A stretch of DNA of 6,224 bases from Dehalococcoidia bacterium. GTDB lineage: Bacteria; Chloroflexota; Dehalococcoidia; UBA2985. This document shows, in pieces, positions 6,101 to 6,224 of the stretch (position 1 is the first letter of the stretch; every line of letters begins with the position of its first letter). Below the pieces are notes generated by a model. That model was not told where the DNA came from. It did no database searches and saw only the letters and a list, made by a program, of their open reading frames with translations. The position numbers and the translations under genes were made by a program. Location: contig JASLXI010000061.1 of assembly GCA_030740415.1 (NCBI GenBank), positions 1-6,224 of the forward strand, read 5' to 3'.

Positions 6101-6224
6101 CTGATTATTTCCTATGTGCGATTTCGATTGCTCTTCATGAAAATACTATCATTGTCGGCCACCGAGGTCAAAAGCAGGGCAATATTCATGAGGGGCAGCT
6201 ATTCCCTAATCAACGAAGCCCCTT
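6101..6224. other. yebC upstream region with TCATGA-containing inverted arms
   Basis: No complete gene is visible here. Besides the yebC promoter, two arms, 6135-6145 (TCATGAAAATA) and 6181-6191 (AATATTCATGA), form an imperfect inverted repeat matching at 9 of 11 positions, one on each side of the promoter. Each arm contains the self-complementary TCATGA. They might be regulator half-sites, but this is inference. All three minus-strand frames close within 26 nt of the right edge, so a minus-strand gene entering from the right would end here; none can be identified. Confidence 0.3.
6143..6171 (-). promoter_or_regulatory. Sigma70-type promoter of yebC
   Basis: On the minus strand, TTGACC (6171-6166, 5 of 6 to consensus) is followed after exactly 17 nt by TAGTAT (6148-6143, 4 of 6), with an upstream TG giving an extended -10. 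Transcription would start near 6136, leaving a leader of about 36 nt with AGGA at 6113-6110 before the yebC ATG. It could serve yebC, the methyltransferase gene and uvrB together. This is a match by eye, with no experimental support. Confidence 0.6.

Overview
The window reads as a stretch of a moderately GC-rich bacterial chromosome with five complete protein genes, all on the minus strand and closely spaced. In order of transcription they are a YebC/PmpR-family protein (5348-6100), a small class I SAM-dependent methyltransferase (4513-5283), the excinuclease subunit UvrB (2441-4459), an unrecognised polytopic membrane protein (1340-2248) and a DUF58 protein (57-1343). I see no RNA gene, CRISPR array, insertion sequence or phage gene. 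The phrasing of the UvrB, methyltransferase and DUF58 proteins recalls Chloroflexota (Dehalococcoidia-like) genomes. That is an impression from memory, not a test, and a tree of UvrB or YebC would settle it.

The right half (about 4440-6224) looks like one transcription unit. A good sigma70-type promoter (-35 TTGACC, 17-nt spacer, extended -10 TG-A-TAGTAT) lies 43-71 nt upstream of yebC. The gaps to the methyltransferase (64 nt) and then to uvrB (53 nt) contain no convincing terminator. YebC proteins are known as DNA-binding regulators or as translation factors. UvrB is the damage-verification subunit of nucleotide excision repair. The methyltransferase has no assignable substrate.

A 192-nt intergenic region (2249-2440) separates uvrB from the second unit. 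It contains a nested inverted repeat next to an extended -10 element and a second, more conventional promoter candidate close to the membrane-protein gene. No U-tract terminator for uvrB is visible, so read-through is possible.

The left unit is the membrane protein followed by the DUF58 protein, joined by a 4-nt GTGA stop/start overlap. The overlap sits in an 18-bp perfect palindrome that could fold in the mRNA and hide the DUF58 start codon, which suggests tight translational coupling. DUF58 genes often sit with moxR-type AAA+ ATPases and transglutaminase genes. No moxR lies directly upstream here, and the downstream side is cut off by the window edge.

Most of the window is ordinary housekeeping sequence. 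The parts worth a second look are the membrane protein/DUF58 pair, the palindrome at their junction, and the dyads and TCATGA motifs in the two promoter regions. I did not find a clear new biological system.
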